A DNA stretch of 5,501 bases from Chromatiales bacterium (GTDB lineage: Bacteria; Pseudomonadota; Gammaproteobacteria; UBA6429; Thiohalophilaceae). The translations under genes were made by a program, and so were the position numbers. The stretch covers positions 1-5,501 of the forward strand of contig JALTLP010000136.1 of the NCBI GenBank assembly GCA_027001895.1, given 5' to 3'. Numbering within the stretch: the first letter of the stretch is position 1; each line of letters begins with the position of its first letter. Shown piece by piece: positions 5,091 to 5,501 of this stretch. The notes beneath the pieces are model-generated. The model did not search any database. It saw nothing but the letters and a program-made list of their open reading frames with translations, and was not told the DNA's origin.

Positions 5091-5501
5091 ATGAAAATAA
5101 TAAAACTAACAGCGATTGTACTGTTATTATCACCACACTTTTCTCAAAATGTTTATGCCATTCCGTTTGGTGTATTCGAACCGCGCTCGCTGGCCATGGG
5201 CGGTACGGGTGTTGCCACGGCAAACAGTATTAATGCTATTTACTACAACCCTTCGCTGCTCGCCATAAAAAAGAAATACAAAGAGCAAAACAAAAAACAG
5301 GCCATTTCTTTTCCGGTAATCGCCGGGCGTGCATCAAAGTCACTGCAGGACTTGTCTGATATTAATGATAAAAACTATGACAGTAGCGTAAGTAACGCCA
5401 TTGCAACCTATAATGCCAACCAGACAGTCGCCAATGCCAGCAGTGCGCTTAATGTTGTCCAGAATTTACAGGCAGATCTGGCAAACGTTTCCAACCAGCT
5501 C
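5091..5501 (+). CDS. TraF-like secreted outer-membrane protein, N-terminal part (runs off the window)
   Basis: The first 137 codons are open to the window edge with no stop. Residues 1-23 form a Sec signal peptide: basic MKIIK, a hydrophobic core LTAIVLLLS, and a likely cleavage after VYA. The mature start IPFGVFEPRSLAMGGTGVAT, then INAIYYNPSLLA, matches the family annotated as conjugal transfer protein TraF (TraF_2 type), in which RSxAMGGTGVA and YNPALLA are near-invariant. Despite the name, these are probably beta-barrel outer-membrane proteins, often found without any conjugation genes. Residues from about 85 are rich in Asn, Ser, Ala and Asp and look helical or linker-like. The start is the first ATG after hisI (51-base gap). 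No strong ribosome site is visible. Its role is unknown, and a link to histidine synthesis is not implied. Confidence 0.75.
   Translation, partial: MKIIKLTAIVLLLSPHFSQNVYAIPFGVFEPRSLAMGGTGVATANSINAIYYNPSLLAIKKKYKEQNKKQAISFPVIAGRASKSLQDLSDINDKNYDSSVSNAIATYNANQTVANASSALNVVQNLQADLANVSNQL

Overview
The window looks like chromosomal DNA of a gammaproteobacterium with moderately AT-rich sequence. Three things suggest this: a separate monofunctional hisB followed by hisH, hisA and hisF in the Pseudomonas-like order (not the enteric bifunctional hisB); strongly proteobacterial protein sequences; and spacers filled with short palindromic repeats of kinds common in proteobacteria. I cannot name a genus from the sequence alone. 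All genes lie on the + strand.

Layout. Positions 1-157 hold no gene I can support. The only plausible content is the leader of the first gene and perhaps the last codons of something upstream. Positions 158-1267 encode a 369-residue Rossmann-fold protein. I align it by eye, over nearly its whole length, to the cyanobacterial long-chain acyl-ACP reductase (AAR), including the catalytic cysteine; this is the least ordinary gene here. Then come hisB (1364-1972), hisH (2071-2730), hisA (2783-3526), hisF (3781-4554) and hisI (4650-5039). The window ends inside a secreted, TraF-like outer-membrane protein gene that starts at 5091 and runs off the right edge.

The five his genes cover the middle of histidine biosynthesis. 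HisI opens the ring of phosphoribosyl-AMP, HisA isomerises ProFAR to PRFAR, the HisH-HisF glutamine amidotransferase/cyclase makes imidazole glycerol phosphate plus AICAR, and HisB dehydrates it. All visible catalytic and metal-binding residues are intact. hisG, hisE, hisC, hisD and the phosphatase are not in this window.

The his genes do not overlap. Their spacers are 98, 52, 254 and 95 bases, and three of the four carry short repeats: a long hairpin between hisB and hisH; a composite of at least three repeat types between hisA and hisF; and an inverted pair of a 9-base-periodic repeat between hisF and hisI. Two copies of one hairpin repeat differ by a compensatory base-pair change. That is direct evidence that the fold, not only the sequence, has been kept.
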